Shown here piece by piece: positions 45,629 through 59,123 of a stretch of 64,000 bases of DNA (position 1 is its first letter; each line of letters begins with the position of its first letter). The stretch spans positions 20,066,777 through 20,130,776 of the forward strand of contig JANJXV010000020.1 of NCBI GenBank assembly GCA_024803745.1, in the 5' to 3' direction. The notes under the pieces were generated by a model. That model made no database searches and was not told the DNA's origin. It saw only the letters and a list, made by a program, of their open reading frames with translations. The position numbers were made by a program, and so were the translations under genes. The DNA is from Megascapheus bottae. Its lineage: Eukaryota; Chordata; Mammalia; Rodentia; Geomyidae.

Positions 45629-48600
45629 GTTTCTATGTTACCGTTTGTTTGATAATGTTGCTTTGTTTTTGTCAGCTTTTTGTCAGAGTCCATCATCAGA
45701 GAGCCCAGTCGATATCATGGCTGAAGCACTTGTCCTATTAGAAGAATGAGCTCAGCTGCACTCATGTCATGTTCCCATAAAGAGCTTACGAGTGTTGCTC
45801 TTGAAACTCTTGATGAAACTGTTTTAAAGCCGTAGTGCTGTTGATAAGGGTTACTGTAATTAAATCTGGATCCCGTGATCCATAATTTCATGGGCCCATC
45901 CATATAACAGGATGCAGTGTATATATCATAAATACAGAAGTGAAAATGATGCCCTCACCCTCTGCAACAAAAACTGTGCTTTGGAGTTCCTATACACTGT
46001 TCCCGAATAGGACACAGAAGCCTCCACTAACTAAAAACATCAGCATTATAAGCAAAGTTTCCCTTATTCCTTCTTATAGCTAAACTAAAACCATGAATAG
46101 TAGAAGTCCTAATATTTTGTTACTATTTAATGAATGGTGTGGTCTGTACACAGAAGTATATATGCCCCTCTTCAGAGAGCACTGTCCTATTGCCCACAGG
46201 GGGTGTGGATGGAAAACAACAGGGTCAGTGTTTTAAGCCTTCCTTCTTTTCCAAATCTCAGAAATGATTCCTTATGTTGACAGAGAAATCTGAATTGTAG
46301 AAACATTTTATCAAGAAATTTATTGTGGGCAAAAGGCATGTGATTGTTTTCTATTGTTGGATGAAGAAGATGATGATGATTAGGATCACGATGGTGAATG
46401 AGGATCTATGATTAATAGTTTGTGGTATAGGTCCATTATATTATATAAGATAATTATTGGCATCTGTGAAAGCTTAATCAAGAGTTGGAGGGAATGAGCA
46501 CCAGCTAGCATTCACATTTCAAGTATATTTCGCCAGTCTTCTGCATATGCAACGTATCTGTGCTACATATTCCTTAAATGTCAAGTATATTTTGCATCAT
46601 ATCTCATTATATGTCTTATCCATGCAAAGCAACTAGTTCGATGAGCAGGAGCTCAAGACCAAGATAAAAGAATTGATGAGAGTGAAGAGAAATCTCAAGC
46701 TTTTCCTATTTTTTTGTTTTGGTTCTTAGTGTATGGGAATATATTAGGTAAGACAGCACCCTTAATTCCAGGTGACTGGGTGGCTCCTTGTATTAGCCAT
46801 TGAGAGTGCACGGACATTAAAAGTACCTTGGCTTATTCACTTTGTAAATCATTTTTGCTTTGCTTTTTCCTTGCTGTAAGCAAATTTCACAGTAGAGTGC
46901 TTAGAAAATAGTTTTTCCATAGTTGACAAATTAGAGTTCACTAGCTAAGGTTCTTTCCAACATGTTTGAAGGTGATCTGGTTTATGCTCTATCTTAAAAA
47001 CAGTGCTGTCACTTATAATGCAGTTAGACGTCCAACCACAGACACATTGGTGATTTTCTAAAACCATTTGTTTATTTTGGCTGTAGTTTCAAATAACAAA
47101 GCTTGTCTTTAAGAACAATTTAACACTAAATTCCATTTAACAATGTGATGCCAATTGCATGCTTATTTTTAAATATACTCACAAAAACAAAACTGAGAAA
47201 TCAGTAAGATGTATTAATTTTACTTGTATTTGAGGATTGAAAAGAAGAAATAATGTTTTTTCTTAATTTTTAATTTTTCTTTTTTTTTTTTTTGCTTCAA
47301 GCACCTTGATTTTCACAATAGTTTTTTCTGGGTCAGACCTGTGCCTACTATTAGATACCCTAATTAACACTATTTTGAGTTGTCTCTCGAAATAAGCAGA
47401 GGCTAGAGGTGATTCATAAAGCTCAAGGGAATCGATAATATATAGATAAGATCAAGCACTACCTCTTTTCTAATCCCCATTTATGAATATGTATATATAT
47501 ATGTCTTCTTTTGTGTGTGTGTGTGTGTGTGCACATGCTCACAAAAACAAATTTCTGTGAACTTACTCCAGTAAGTCAATGCAATTTACAAGTTGTAATA
47601 TCTCAAGGCATACCTATAGAGTAAAGCAGGTCCCATTATTCACTCTCCACACTCTGCTACCCCCTCCCCTTTCCACTCCGTGATAACGCAGTGGTGGTGC
47701 CTAGAATGGCTCTGTATATTCGGTATCTGATTATTCAGTCCTTTCTGATATCCAACAACCCACACACATTGCCCACAGTGATTCTGCCAGTCTGGTTTGG
47801 AGCTATGTCTGTGACAACCTTCTCTGCTAGTTCATAAGTTTCTCCAACAATATGAACTATTTCGGGTTCAGCTTTATCATCTCATGGTTTTGCTATCTCC
47901 TATCATGCAATCTCCCCACATTACTTTCAACTTGGGATCCTTTAGTATCTTATCCACAGCTGATATGAGATAGCAGAGTGGGCTCTAGGGCTTTTGCATG
48001 TATGTGGAATTCACAGAAATTCAATTGCCATTTCACTTCTACAGATGAAGAAACTGGAAACTACTGAGGAAAAGAGAAGTTTAAATAAGGTGTCTAAAAT
48101 GACATGTTGCGTAAGAGGTAAATTCAAATTCAGGCACTTTGGACAGAAATGTATTATTTTAAGCACTTTGCTACATAAGCCTTTTGGGCTTAAAGTATGC
48201 AGAGGAGAACTTATGATATAGCTTTGTGTTAAACATCTCTCATTGTTCATAAATTCCTCCTTTTATCTCACCTAAATCCTCATGCTTTAAATTAAGTCTA
48301 AGGTGTTTCCCTTAGAGCAAAGAGTCAGTACAAGATTCTCTATACACTTAAAGGCAGTTTTTCAAGACATTTACTCCACTCTTGACTGGTTCAGTAACAG
48401 AAATGTTTTTAAATTCTCTCCAGATATTTTTGCTTGATTTTTGTGAAGATTTGGATTGCTTTTTGGTGGAACCTCCAAGTTTTCACTACTTGTTTAGATA
48501 TAAACTGACCAAATTTAATGCCAAACATATTTAGATTAGAATATAACTACCAACAGTATAGTATGTGTTAATAAGACATGGCACGGGATTGTAGACCAGA

Positions 48601-48841
48601 ATTTTACTTATATCCACAGCACATTAGAGACCTAACTATAAAATTTATTACATTGCTGAATCCAAAATAAATGATTTTGAAAATATAGATATCTTAAAGG
48701 TACAATAGTTTAGTGACATTTTTGTAAGATTGACTTCATTTTCAGAGAAATGACATAATGTTTTGCCTTGTTTTATTCTTACTTTGATAATAACTGTCCC
48801 AGTGCCTTTGTACACGTTATCTTCTTATACAAACTAAAGCT
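45629..48841. other. long unique block
   Basis: About 3.2 kb without recognised mobile elements. Contains (GAT)n-like runs near 46363-46381, a T-run at 47279-47294 and a short (GT)n at 47513-47531. Overlapping open frames on both strands at 47994-48250 show no known domain. No splice-flanked exon was recognised. Confidence 0.45.
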
Positions 48842-49074
48842 TTCTTCCCCCTACCCTATTGGTCATGGGCCTTGAACTCAGGGCCTGGGTGTTGTCCCTG
48901 GCTCTTCAGCTCAAGGCTACTGCCTTACCCCTTAAGTCACAGAGCCACTTCTTGTTTTTTTTGGTGGTTAATTGGAGATAAGTGTCACATGGCCTGGGCT
49001 GACTTTGAACTGAGATCCCTAGATCTCAGCCTCCTGACTGGCTAGGATTACAGGTGTGAGGCACCATGCCCAGC
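48842..49074 (-). repeat. B1/dID-like dimeric SINE with short target duplication
   Basis: GTCATGGGCCTTGAACTCAGGGCC...CAGCTCAAGGCTACTGCC, GGTTAATTGGAGATAAGTGTC, CTCAGCCTCCTGACTGGCTAGG, GCACCATGCCCAGC. CTAAAGCT at 48834-48841 and 49075-49082. Confidence 0.9.
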
Positions 49075-49082
49075 CTAAAGCT

Positions 49083-49441
49083 ACCTTAATTACATCATTT
49101 TACATAGCCTTTACAAAATGATATTTTTACCATGAAAACTATATAATAATATATTCCAAAGTATTTTTCAACTACTAGAAACACAGGTTATTGTGTCATT
49201 ATATGAGGAAGCAATATGGTTTATGCTATCTCATTATGAATTTGGTTATTTTGTAAACAGGTATAAAAGTCTGACATGATTTTATTGACAGTGTTCTGTT
49301 AACACTTAACATTCCTTTACATTCCTTTATGAAATATTTTCTTAGTATATATTAGTTGTGCAAAAAGATTTCTTTATGATACTCCCATATATATAATGAA
49401 CTTTCTCATGTATATTTTTATACTTCCTTAGATAGATAGAC

Positions 49442-49480
<39 letters not shown>

Positions 49481-51178
49481 CACACACACACAATGTATTT
49501 TAATCAAATGCATCTTCTCTATTTCTCTCCTTTGTGTTTGTTTTCAAAGAGTATTTCACATGGCAGTGTTACAAAGTTCCCCTTAATTTTCTTTTGTACT
49601 CTAGTTCAAGGTAGCTCCACAAGTCCAATTTTCTGCCACTCAGTAATGTCCCAAAACACACATGCCCCTAGCTCTAGTTCAGATTTGTCAAGTCTTTCTT
49701 TCTCTACTGTTGCTTCATAAGTATCAGTATTTGCTTATATTTTCATACAATGTGGTTATATCCTACTTAATGGTACTTAATTTTCTTTCAAAGGAAACTT
49801 AGCTAATACATCCAGTCAATTGACTATAGTCTATTGCAGAATGCTCAAAATGAAAACACAGCCAAACAAACCAAAATATACAAGGACAGAACATGATAGA
49901 GATAAAAATTTGAATAAGTACAATGAGAAACAGAAACAATGATTGTAGATGAAATGTTTCAGAATCTGCCTCAAATGAGTGATGACTCCACTTGCTAATA
50001 TTGGTTTTATGTGGAGCATACATAAAGTTTTAGGACTTCATATCAAGCAGATTAGCTTCCCTATTTAATTAATTTCAGATTACTTTAGATAATTATTCAA
50101 TACTGTATCATACCCTTTTTTGTCTAGTAAACATTCAGTTTCTACACTACTATTTGTATAATATGATATTTGCATAAAATTCAAGTGTTAACTCATACTA
50201 GAGAAGACTCAGGTGGGGCAGAAGATGGAAGAATCACATTGGAGAAAGCATTGATAGAGATTCATTCAAATGATTTACTATATCAGTCTAAGCATCATAA
50301 AATTTGGTTAGTTTTATGACCTTCTGTTTATCTGGATTCATTAGAAAGGGCTGGTATAACAATAATGGAGCCTAGAGTAATAATTAAATCCACTATCATT
50401 CCCCATATTTGACTAGCCCTTGCATATTTTATAGACCATACAATGTTCTTTACCTAAAAGATTACCATATTCCACATGAGAATACTTAGTGTAAAGATTT
50501 GCCCACCTCCTACTGGAGGGCTTGGTAAAATATATTAATATAGTAAAAAGAGCTATGTAACTCTCCAATTTGAGATGTTAACTCCAATGGGAAACATTTA
50601 GATTCTGGATATAGGTCATCATTTTTTATTGGTTTTCTAGGTCTTGTTTCAAGTTAGTCCTCTGACTCCAACTTTACATTTGATTTTACTACTGAGCAGC
50701 TGGCTTTAAGGTCCAGTTTTATTCAGAGAAGAGATTCAGACTCGACAGTAAAATTTTTGCATAATTTCTGAGATCATTTGTCAGGCATTACATCTGCAGT
50801 TGTCATATTATATTCAATATTTTTCAGCCTTTTAACTTTTTGTTAATGGGTTCACTCCTAGTTTATTAAAAAAAAACAAAGTGATACTCTTTTCTTGTCC
50901 TCCTAATATAGTTTTATCTGTTACACTGTATCTTTTCTTCTGAAAGTCAATTCTATTTTAGAAAATAAACCCAACTGTTCTTAGAAAGTTCTGCACAAGG
51001 CTGGCTTAGAGGACTCTGTGGTGCAGGTATGTACAAGGAAGCAGCATTTATGGCTCAGTAGATAGTACCTGTAGGATTGAATCATTATGTCTCTGACATC
51101 TACCACCCTTCTTTAATGTTGGGAAGTTGCAGAAGTTCTGTCACCTGTTGTTCCTGGAGACTAATGTTTTCTTGTAGT
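49083..51178. other. unique AT-rich DNA
   Basis: Contains (TA)n then (CA)n at about 49447-49490. No gene or repeat family otherwise. Confidence 0.5.
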
Positions 51179-51190
51179 ACCACTGTTTTT

Positions 51191-51514
51191 ATCCATATAT
51201 ATTTTATTATAATTAATAGAAGGGTTTCATTACATTCACCAGATAGAAAGTACATTACTTCACAAACATTGATACCCTTTCTCATGTCTTGGTCCCCATT
51301 TCCCTCCTCCCACCCCTGCCCCTCATCTTGTTTCCCCCCCTTCCCTATTCTATTTCAAATAACCAAATAAGCATATATATATATATATAATATACCAGAT
51401 ACCAAGGTAAAATACTGTAACAATATGAGATAACCAAGGGACAGTAAAAGAGATGAGAGATAACATAGCACATTAAGGACAGCAATCACTCATTATATGG
51501 CTTTTGCTTCCATA
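51191..51514 (-). mobile_element. L1 3' UTR insertion with target duplication
   Basis: Antisense 3' end ATATATTTTATTATAATTAATAGAAGGG ... CATTATATGGCTTTTGCTTCC. The 12-bp duplication ACCACTGTTTTT is at 51179-51190 and 51515-51526. A (TA)n run lies inside at about 51374-51391. Confidence 0.93.
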
Positions 51515-51526
51515 ACCACTGTTTTT

Positions 51527-53991
51527 TCTTTATTCCTAATTTTGCACTTACCTTTCAACTAGTCTATTTCAATTATATTATATGCTCATCTGTCTTTGTG
51601 TTATTGTTTTCATGTCACAAAACATGAAGCTTATCAATGTGCTAGCAAATTACTACAAGATCCCATCTTGATAATTTCTTAGACATAAAATTGAAAGACT
51701 GAGAGGGAATGTGAAGATTTGATGCAGTACTTTTCAATGGCAAATTACTATGTATTGAGGGGGTATGCTGTTGGCTGGGCCACAGATACGTGATATTTTT
51801 CAACTCAAATGAGCAGATCAGCTTCTCCACTTAATTAAATTCAGACTACTCTAAAACATTCAGTTTAAAATGTGACAGTTTCAAGTAGTACCGTTTAAAA
51901 ATTACTAAGTCTCATCCAATCCAATATTCACTTTGAATGATTCATAGGAAAAACCTAGGCAGTGTCAGATGGCAATGCTTCTTCTGCCTGGATAGGTAGA
52001 CTAATCAGAAAATTATCCACTGAAAGTGAAAGAAAACCTACTGAGAGAATGAAAAACTAATACCCTTTCTGACTCCAATGTGAGTAATTTTAATATTTTT
52101 AACTGGTGGCTAAGTCATACCTACGTCATGACTTTTTCTTCCGACCCTCAAGTAATGTGAAGATTTATACACAGCTCATAGGTAAATCAGAATCTAAAAT
52201 GAATTGTGTCAGTGTATTTCACTTGCTAGGTCTTCATTACAGCATCAGAATGCTTTACAATTATGCCTTAGAGTTATGAACTTACCTTTGCTAAGGGACT
52301 AAGTTTCCTCTACCATAAGAAAGGATTCATGCTAAAGGAGACTCTCAGCCAAACACAGAATGGCCAAGTTAGAAAAACAAAAAGAATGGGGACACTAAGC
52401 TGTCATTAAGCCACTAAATTAACTACTCTCATAACTGTCTCATTTCTGGAGTTCTTACTTATGATGTGCCAGAATAATGCTTTCTACTTGAAAATCCACA
52501 AGAAATCTTTTTTACTCTTACACCAAAGTCATCCTAACCGTTGGAGTAAGACTTTGAGAGGTAAGGGAAACCATCTCTAGAATGTACTATAGTGACTGTA
52601 GCATATGTGTATAGTATCTCATATATAGATTATATAGATATATATTAGTCAATTTTTATAACTGAGCTTTTACATTATTTTCTAGGATTATTTTCTAACT
52701 TTGCGAAGTATCTGAGCACAAAATTACATAATAAATTCTAAAGAATTCTTCCCTCCTGATGGAAAGTTGAAATAAGAAGTCTATACAAATCATAGAAGTA
52801 TAAAATGTTGAGCCATTCTGGAGCATGAAGTTATGTTAATGTCAGTGAATTTAGGTAGGGTATGTGCTATCAGCTCTTCAGGCACACCATGCCCCTCCAT
52901 ACTATCAGAATGCTTTCCAATTTTGTTTGTCCAGAACCATTTTAAAAATGAATCACTGAAATATAACCCTTCCGACACATAAAGATGCTGCTATATGTTT
53001 TCATAATCATTTTTTAAGGTTAGAGATTTTTTTCAGCACTTGATAAGGATGAGTTTTATCTATAATACACAGAATCTGAAAATATTTATAAGACAAATCT
53101 GATTATCAGGGACAAAAATGCTATTATAGAAATAGAATCATATTTTATCTGTGATGTTTTATAAAAGGAAAAAAAGTATTTTCCATTTTTAATAATGTGT
53201 TTTAGGGAAGAGGGTTCAACTCCAAGCATTTGTTATTAATTCATCATATATATGAAACAGAACTGATCTCCCTGATAATGGAATATCCAGGTATATGCAT
53301 TATTCACAATAATTAACACTCCTCAACTCTGTGACTTCTATGTCAAGTCTGAGGAGATATTATCAGTACAGTGAAATATAATAGCTAATATTTACAGAAA
53401 ATGAATTTGAATGCTGTAGTGTGCTAGTTTTAAATTGTGGGGTAGCTAAATGAAATTTTGTATTCAAACAGTTATTTAAACTTTATCACTTTCAAATACA
53501 GATAACCGAAGATTTTCTTGAGGAGAAAAATTAGTGTCTCTCCTTGGAATGTCTTCGTATTTGTCCTGCCATTGTATGATTTCCAGCCTCCTCTCTTCCT
53601 ATAAAGAAACATAAATGGAGTGTTTCTTTTATAGAATATAATGAAGATACTACTATCATTTAAGAGAACTAAGGCATATTTAATAATCATGTTAGGCCCG
53701 ATGCAGTTGTAATGATTACTCTCAGGTTTTCTTCTTGGATTAGTGCTGTTATTTAATAGAGATAGGAGTCATTGCTGCAATATGAGGCTACTCTTCCAGA
53801 GTTTTCTGTGGTAAGAAAATTATTGAGGATAAAAATGGGGTAACAATACACTAAAGGATTTAACAAATCTCTGCAAACTTTTCTTACTGACCAACTGATT
53901 CAGTGATTAATTAATAACACAAATACCATAAACTCCATGAATAAAATTTTGTTCTTTAATATTAGACTGGGTTATTAAGAAGTAGACAGGT
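51527..53991. other. unique AT-rich DNA
   Basis: About 2.5 kb with no recognised element. TATA-rich patch near 52620-52650. No gene. Confidence 0.5.
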
Positions 53992-54001
53992 TGACAGTTT
54001 T

Positions 54002-54186
54002 TACTTATTTATTTTGTTGCCAGCCCTGCGCCTTGAACTCAGGGTCTGAGCACTGTCCTTGGACTTTCTCAAGGCTAGAGCTCTATCACTTGAGCCACAA
54101 CAACATTTCTGGCTTTTTTTTTCTATGTATGTGGTACTGAGAAATCAAACCCAGGTCTTCATGCATGCTAGGCAAGCTCCGGCCTC
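54002..54186 (-). repeat. IDL-Geo SINE with deletion near the tRNA-like 5' end
   Basis: TTGTTGCCAGCCCTGCGCCTTGAAC...CTCAAGGCTAGAGC, GTGGTACTGAGAAATCAAACCCAGG...GCTAGGCAAGCTCCGGCC; roughly 20 bp (ACTCTACCACTAGGCCAAA-like) are missing. TGACAGTTTT at 53992-54001 and 54187-54196 is the target duplication. Confidence 0.92.
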
Positions 54187-54248
54187 TGACAGTTTTAACA
54201 ATTGTCATGATAACAGATACCTAGCTGCCCCTTGAATTTGCAATTTAT

Positions 54249-54428
54249 TTTTTGCCAGTCCTGGGGCTTAAACTAGGGCATAGGCACAGTCCTTAGGGAT
54301 TCTGAATGCAGGATTCTACCTACCATTTGAGTCAGAGTACCACTTCTGACATTTTCTGTGAATGTGGAATGGAAGAAAATCAAACCCAGGGATTCATGAA
54401 TGTAAGCAAGGCCGTGCTCCTGGCACTA
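54249..54428 (-). repeat. IDL-Geo SINE, diverged
   Basis: TTTTTTGCCAGTCCTGGGGCTTAAAC...CATTTGAGTCAGAGTACCACTTC, GAATGTGGAATGGAAGAAAATCAAACCCAGGG...GCTCCTGGC. Second antisense copy within 250 bp. Confidence 0.88.
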
Positions 54429-55468
54429 AATTTGTGGTTTTTGAAAAGTCTTTCTAGTGTAATCAACTTGAACTGAGTTTCTTTATAATAAAAAGCCATA
54501 ACAACTGTAGGATGAATTCAATTAGTTTTTTTAATTAACTTCCAAGTCTAATAATTTACTAAGAAGTGGTATTAATGAATTTCACTCTACCTATATTAAT
54601 TAATATATGGATTATATATTCATATTATTTCCCATCATCTTTTCAACCTGTTCTGCATAATTTTATAAAGTTTCATAGAACAGGTTACCTTCAATATTTA
54701 AAATTTTCAAATCTTTTGGGCTATAGCAAAGGACCAATACACAGGACTTGTTAAATGTACTGTTTCATGACCAATTAAGTTATTATGGTGGAAGATGAAT
54801 TTAAAGGTAATTAAAAAATCATGTTGGTGAAATAAAATCAATTTATATATGCTTTAATATGATTTTAAGTTATATTGTATGTTTAATATTACTTACTTAA
54901 ATATAAATGTATTTTTATATATTGATGCAAAAAGTATATTTATGCATAAGTGCATAATACATTCTATATATGTACATGATTATGTATACCTTCTATATTT
55001 AGTATATGTCTATATGACATATGCATATATGTGTTATACATGTATAAATGAACATACATCCACTTTATATATCAATACATACTACATTCACACATGAACA
55101 CACATATGTATATAAAAACTCCAAGATCCCTTGCATGATATTCATCATATTTAGTATTACTACAGGAACTAGATCAGAAATTATATATATTTTACCTCTT
55201 TTGTGATTGCCACAAGCAGACTTTGGAGGTAATGATATTTTCTTCATATTAAACATATAAATATATGTAGGTAAGAGGAAACATGCATGTGTTAAGTTGT
55301 TTAAAGCAATAGTTTTTGAGTATGGGTGTATTGTATACACATATATTTGAATTAGGGAAAGGAATGTGAACAGCCAAATGGTAAGATAAAGGTCAGAGGG
55401 TGAGCCAATGCAACAGCTATAATCATTAGACAATATGTTGGAAATGAACTTTACAACTTCGGGTCAAG
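54429..55468. other. very AT-rich unique DNA
   Basis: TATA/CATA-rich sequence (about 54840-55110). Open frames here (54879-55097 plus, 55065-55433 minus) are Tyr/Ile-rich products of composition. Confidence 0.5.
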
Positions 55469-55596
55469 GTTAGGGTGAGAGAAAGTGGGAGAAAAACATG
55501 GGGGGTAACAATGTTTGACAAGAAATGTACTCACCATCTAATGCATATAACTGTAACTCCTCTGTATATCACCCTGACAATAGAATTAAATAAAAT
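55469..55596 (+). mobile_element. short L1 3' UTR fragment
   Basis: GGGTGAGAGAAAGTGGGAG, GGTAACAATGTTTGACAAGAAATGTACTC, ATAACTGTAACTCC, CACCCTGACAATAGAATTAAA: same 3' end type as 32363-32597. Confidence 0.8.
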
Positions 55597-56820
55597 TAGT
55601 AAGTGGCAGAGTTGTAGGAACACATGAAAACAAGATATGAGGGAAAAAATAAATGATTTAGTAGATAAAAATGCAAGGAATAAATTGTAGTTTGAAGTGA
55701 ATAATTTGGTAGATTCATGTTTAATTCACTTTTATGAATATATATTACATTGCTGTTATAGGGAAAAATATACTCTAACAATGAGAGGTGAGACATTAAG
55801 CAAGCAATGTTTAGTAAATGAAAGTAATTATGTGTCATACAAAATCAAAAATTTCATAACAAGTAATTAATAGATAAATAAACCACATGATAGGATATTC
55901 AACAGTAGCCAAAATGAGTGAGATAGAGTAGAAGTATGCCTATGTTAATATTAAATTAATGTTAGTACCAGCTATAATTGTGAAAAGAGTAAGTGCAGTC
56001 TGATAACTACCTACTAGATGTAATGTAGTCATATGCTTCTGTATTTTTTCTAAATACTATATATACAATGAAAAAGGAAAGTAAATGAATGATAACTATA
56101 GAATTTTGATTAGGAAAAAGATCTGGATTAGTAAAAGTAGCATATATGGGTATGATCAAGATCTTAGCCTTTTTGCTTCTTTGTGTTAACAAATAGCAGA
56201 GTTTGAAATAATTATCAAAGAAAATAATGGGGACAATTTTACAGCTCCCAGATGAGATTGTCTTATGAACAAAAAGTAAATGATCTTTTCCTTTGTTCCC
56301 AAGTTTTTTACAAGAAGATAGCATCACAAAGAGAATGATTGGTGGGAAAAATTTTTTTTCTGAGTATATATTACTGAGCTGTGCAGAGATATTCTATGGC
56401 TTATTATAGTTGGACATTCATTGTATACTGTGTTTCTTCCAGGGTGCCATATTGCCTTCACTCCATAGCAATATAGATGAAGACTGAAATAATCCTAAGA
56501 AATACGGGACATTACTAGATGTGGCTAGAATAGACTTGCACTGATTTGATTTAAGTGGTCTGATGTATAGGGGCAGTGTTTAGGTCCTCAGCATTGTCAG
56601 AAGATGGTACCGCCTGCAATGCTGAGAACGTGTGGGAGGAAGGAGGAGGTAAGGCAGGCCTCTGAGAAATAGCATGTAAAGACTTCACATTTAGTTCCTT
56701 TGTCAGGACTGAAAAATGAAGAGAGTAGAGCAGACATTTCCATAACACCTCCTGGCTTAGTTTAGCATAAAGCTTTCTTTTACGTATTAGCCTCTGTGCA
56801 TTTGTGTTTTAATTTGAGTC
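55597..56820. other. unique AT-rich DNA
   Basis: Nothing recognised. The 106-codon minus-strand frame at 56007-56327 has no recognisable domain. Confidence 0.5.
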
Positions 56821-57020
56821 TTTTTTTTTTTTGCCAGTCCTGGGCTTGAGCTCAGGGCCTGAACACTGACCTTGGATTTTTTCAAGACTAGAGCTCTACC
56901 ACTTGAGCCTCAGCACCACTTCCAGCTCTTTTTTATGTATGTGGTACCGAGGAATCGAACCTGGGTGGGTCTTCGTGCATGCTAGGCAAGCACTCTACCA
57001 CTAGGCCAAACTCCTGGCCC
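56821..57020 (-). repeat. IDL-Geo SINE, full length
   Basis: T-run, GCCAGTCCTGGGCTTGAGCTCAGGGCC, TTCAAGACTAGAGC, GTGGTACCGAGGAATCGAACCTGGG (antisense B box), GCATGCTAGGCAAGCACTC, CCACTAGGCCAAACTCCTGGCCC. One of the best-preserved copies. TTGAGTC at about 56814-56820 and 57026-57032 is the probable target repeat. Confidence 0.94.
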
Positions 57021-57112
57021 TTAAGTTGAGTCCTTTTTTAAAAAGAAGAGTAAAAAAAATCACTATCTTGGATATGTAATGTCTGCTTTCTTCTGCTTAA
57101 TTCATTAACTTA

Positions 57113-57620
57113 TTGAGTTTATCTGTTCTGAATCACCATGAGTCGCGATTGGGCCACAGATTCTATCCCCATCTCCAAAGGATGCAGAGCGGGTGTGGGA
57201 GTTGCTGCGTGCTCTCGAGGAACATTTGTAGCAGTAGAGAAGATTGTTCTACCTTCCCTATTAGAAAAAATTATGGGTATTTTGTTGTTTGGTAAGGAAT
57301 GTAACCATACAATCATGCTTATTGATTTTTTGAATAACCGGCAGTCAAATCTATGATGGCAGAGCATTTTTATTGTTTTAAATACCTAAGAAAATATTCT
57401 CCCATGAAGAAAACATTAAAGAAATGCTGAGAGGATGTTGAATGCCTTCTACAACAGTACCTGGAAAGCATCCCTGAGATGGATGCTTTGTTCCAGTGAC
57501 AAATTATCATGGATCACATTTTTTAAAGATTCATTTCAACCTCTAGCTCGTCATTTTCTCGTACAATGGATACAATCTGGGTTCTCATAATGAGCACAAG
57601 GTAAACCCAGCATTTTAAAT
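57113..57620 (+). pseudogene. possible decayed coding-derived segment, unidentified
   Basis: About 57130-57360 is locally CpG- and G+C-richer (GAGTCGCGATTGGGCC, GCAGAGCGGGTGTGGGAG, CTCTCGAGGAAC) and open in two plus-strand frames and one minus-strand frame. A third plus frame reads PSPKDAERVWELLRALEEHL before two stops, a coding-like amphipathic stretch. I cannot assign a family. It could be a broken processed pseudogene, the end of an old DNA transposon, or chance. Confidence 0.2.
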
Positions 57621-57631
57621 GCATTCTTGGT

Positions 57632-57717
57632 TTTTTGGGGGGTTGGGACTGGATATTAAACTCAGAATCTCACACATGCTAGTCAAATGTTCTCCCAGTG
57701 AGCCATATTGTTAGCCA
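57632..57717 (-). repeat. old ID-like tRNA-derived SINE
   Basis: Reverse complement reads GGCTAACAATATGGCTCACTGGGAGAAC (A-box half) to CTGAGTTTAATATCCAGTCCC (B-box half), as in rodent ID elements but diverged. Confidence 0.55.
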
Positions 57718-58018
57718 AATGAATAGCATTTGATGAAAATTTGAATGATTAAACATGGCCTATCATTTATATAAGGACAATAAAAATAATTTCAAAATGT
57801 GATAATATTAATTGTCAGGAAAGAAAACTCAAATTACATTTCTTGAGCAAGTAAAGATGGAGTGAATCGATTTTTAAACTTTTCAACTAAGTTGAGCTAA
57901 TCTAGCAGATAATAATATTTCACTAACAGGTTTTGTCAGGTTTTCTACTAAAACATAGCAGCCAACATAAATGTTGTTGTTTCTTATTAGGAGAGAAAAA
58001 ATAACTCTAAACACCTGT
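57718..58018. other. unique AT-rich DNA
   Basis: Nothing recognised. Confidence 0.5.
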
Positions 58019-58031
58019 AATTTTGGTTCTT

Positions 58032-58285
58032 TTTCTTCCTTCCTTCCTTTTTTTCTTCCTTCCTTTCCTTTCTTTTTTTTTTTTGTTTTTACAACCAGTC
58101 TTGGGGCTTGAACTCAAGTTTTGAGCATTGTCCTTGAGCTTTCTCAAGTCTAGAGATATGCCACTTGAGCCACAACACCATTTCCAGCCTTTTTTTTTTC
58201 TGTATATGTAGTACCAAGGAATCAAACCCAAGACTTCATGATTGCTGGGCAAACACTCACTACCAATAGGTCACACTCCCAGCCC
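58032..58285 (-). repeat. IDL-Geo SINE with long pyrimidine tail and target duplication
   Basis: A TTCC/TTTC-rich tail (58032-58093) precedes ACCAGTCTTGGGGCTTGAACTC...TCAAGTCTAGAG and GTAGTACCAAGGAATCAAACCCAAG...GGTCACACTCCCAGCCC. Target duplication AATTTTGGTTCTT at 58019-58031 and 58286-58298. Confidence 0.93.
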
Positions 58286-58298
58286 AATTTTGGTTCTT

Positions 58299-59123
58299 GA
58301 TAACTACATTTATTTCCTGCCCAAAATGTCATATTAAAATTTTACGCATATACATAAACCTCAACTAATTAATGTGTGACTTGGCAATAATAGTGAATGC
58401 CAGTGGAAAATATATAAAACAAAGCAAAATGAGCAAACAGAAAACTCATTATTGTGTCTGTAGAAGATAATAATCTTCTCCCAACAGTAATCAGATTAAT
58501 AACTCCGAGTTCCTATAACCGAGCTCAGTAAATTATCAAATGAATGAATGAATGAATGATTAAAAGAGAATAGAGTATGATTAGAAGAGGGTACATTCAA
58601 CATGAGTATAAAGTTATTTTATTTTTGCATAGGCAAAATATGCTTATATTTATATTCAAATTTTATTTTCTATCCTTAAATATAACCAGAAGTAAAATGA
58701 GCAAATGCTTTTTTATTTTTTCCATAATATATTGCAGATTACATATATCAGTCTGTATTTTATATCTTCTAGAATCCACGTATATGTATTCCAGTACAAA
58801 TTTAATTTAATGCCTTTTACTGGCATATATTTAAACGTAACATACACAGAAAGAGACAGGAGCACTTCATAAAAGATATCTATGGAAATTCCAATTGAGC
58901 CAAAAAATGTGAGAGGATTGACTGAAGTAAATTAGGATTCTGATGAAAGAAAGACTGCATATATGTAGAGTACCAGTGTGTGTATTATTTGTGTTCCAGT
59001 GTAAGATTTATCATTTTTATATTTTTTGCAGTTATCAGGGAAATGCAGGACATCTTTGCTAAACTGTAATTTTTATTTCTGTTTCTCCATAATGTTAATA
59101 CTGAACAAAGCCAGGACAATACA
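58299..59123. other. unique AT-rich DNA
   Basis: A short (GAAT)n run at 58541-58558. No gene. Confidence 0.5.

Noticed and set aside
56821..57020. tRNA gene suggested by A- and B-box-like sequence
   Set aside because: The boxes belong to the tRNA-derived half of an IDL-Geo SINE joined to its right monomer and tail; no complete cloverleaf tRNA gene is present.
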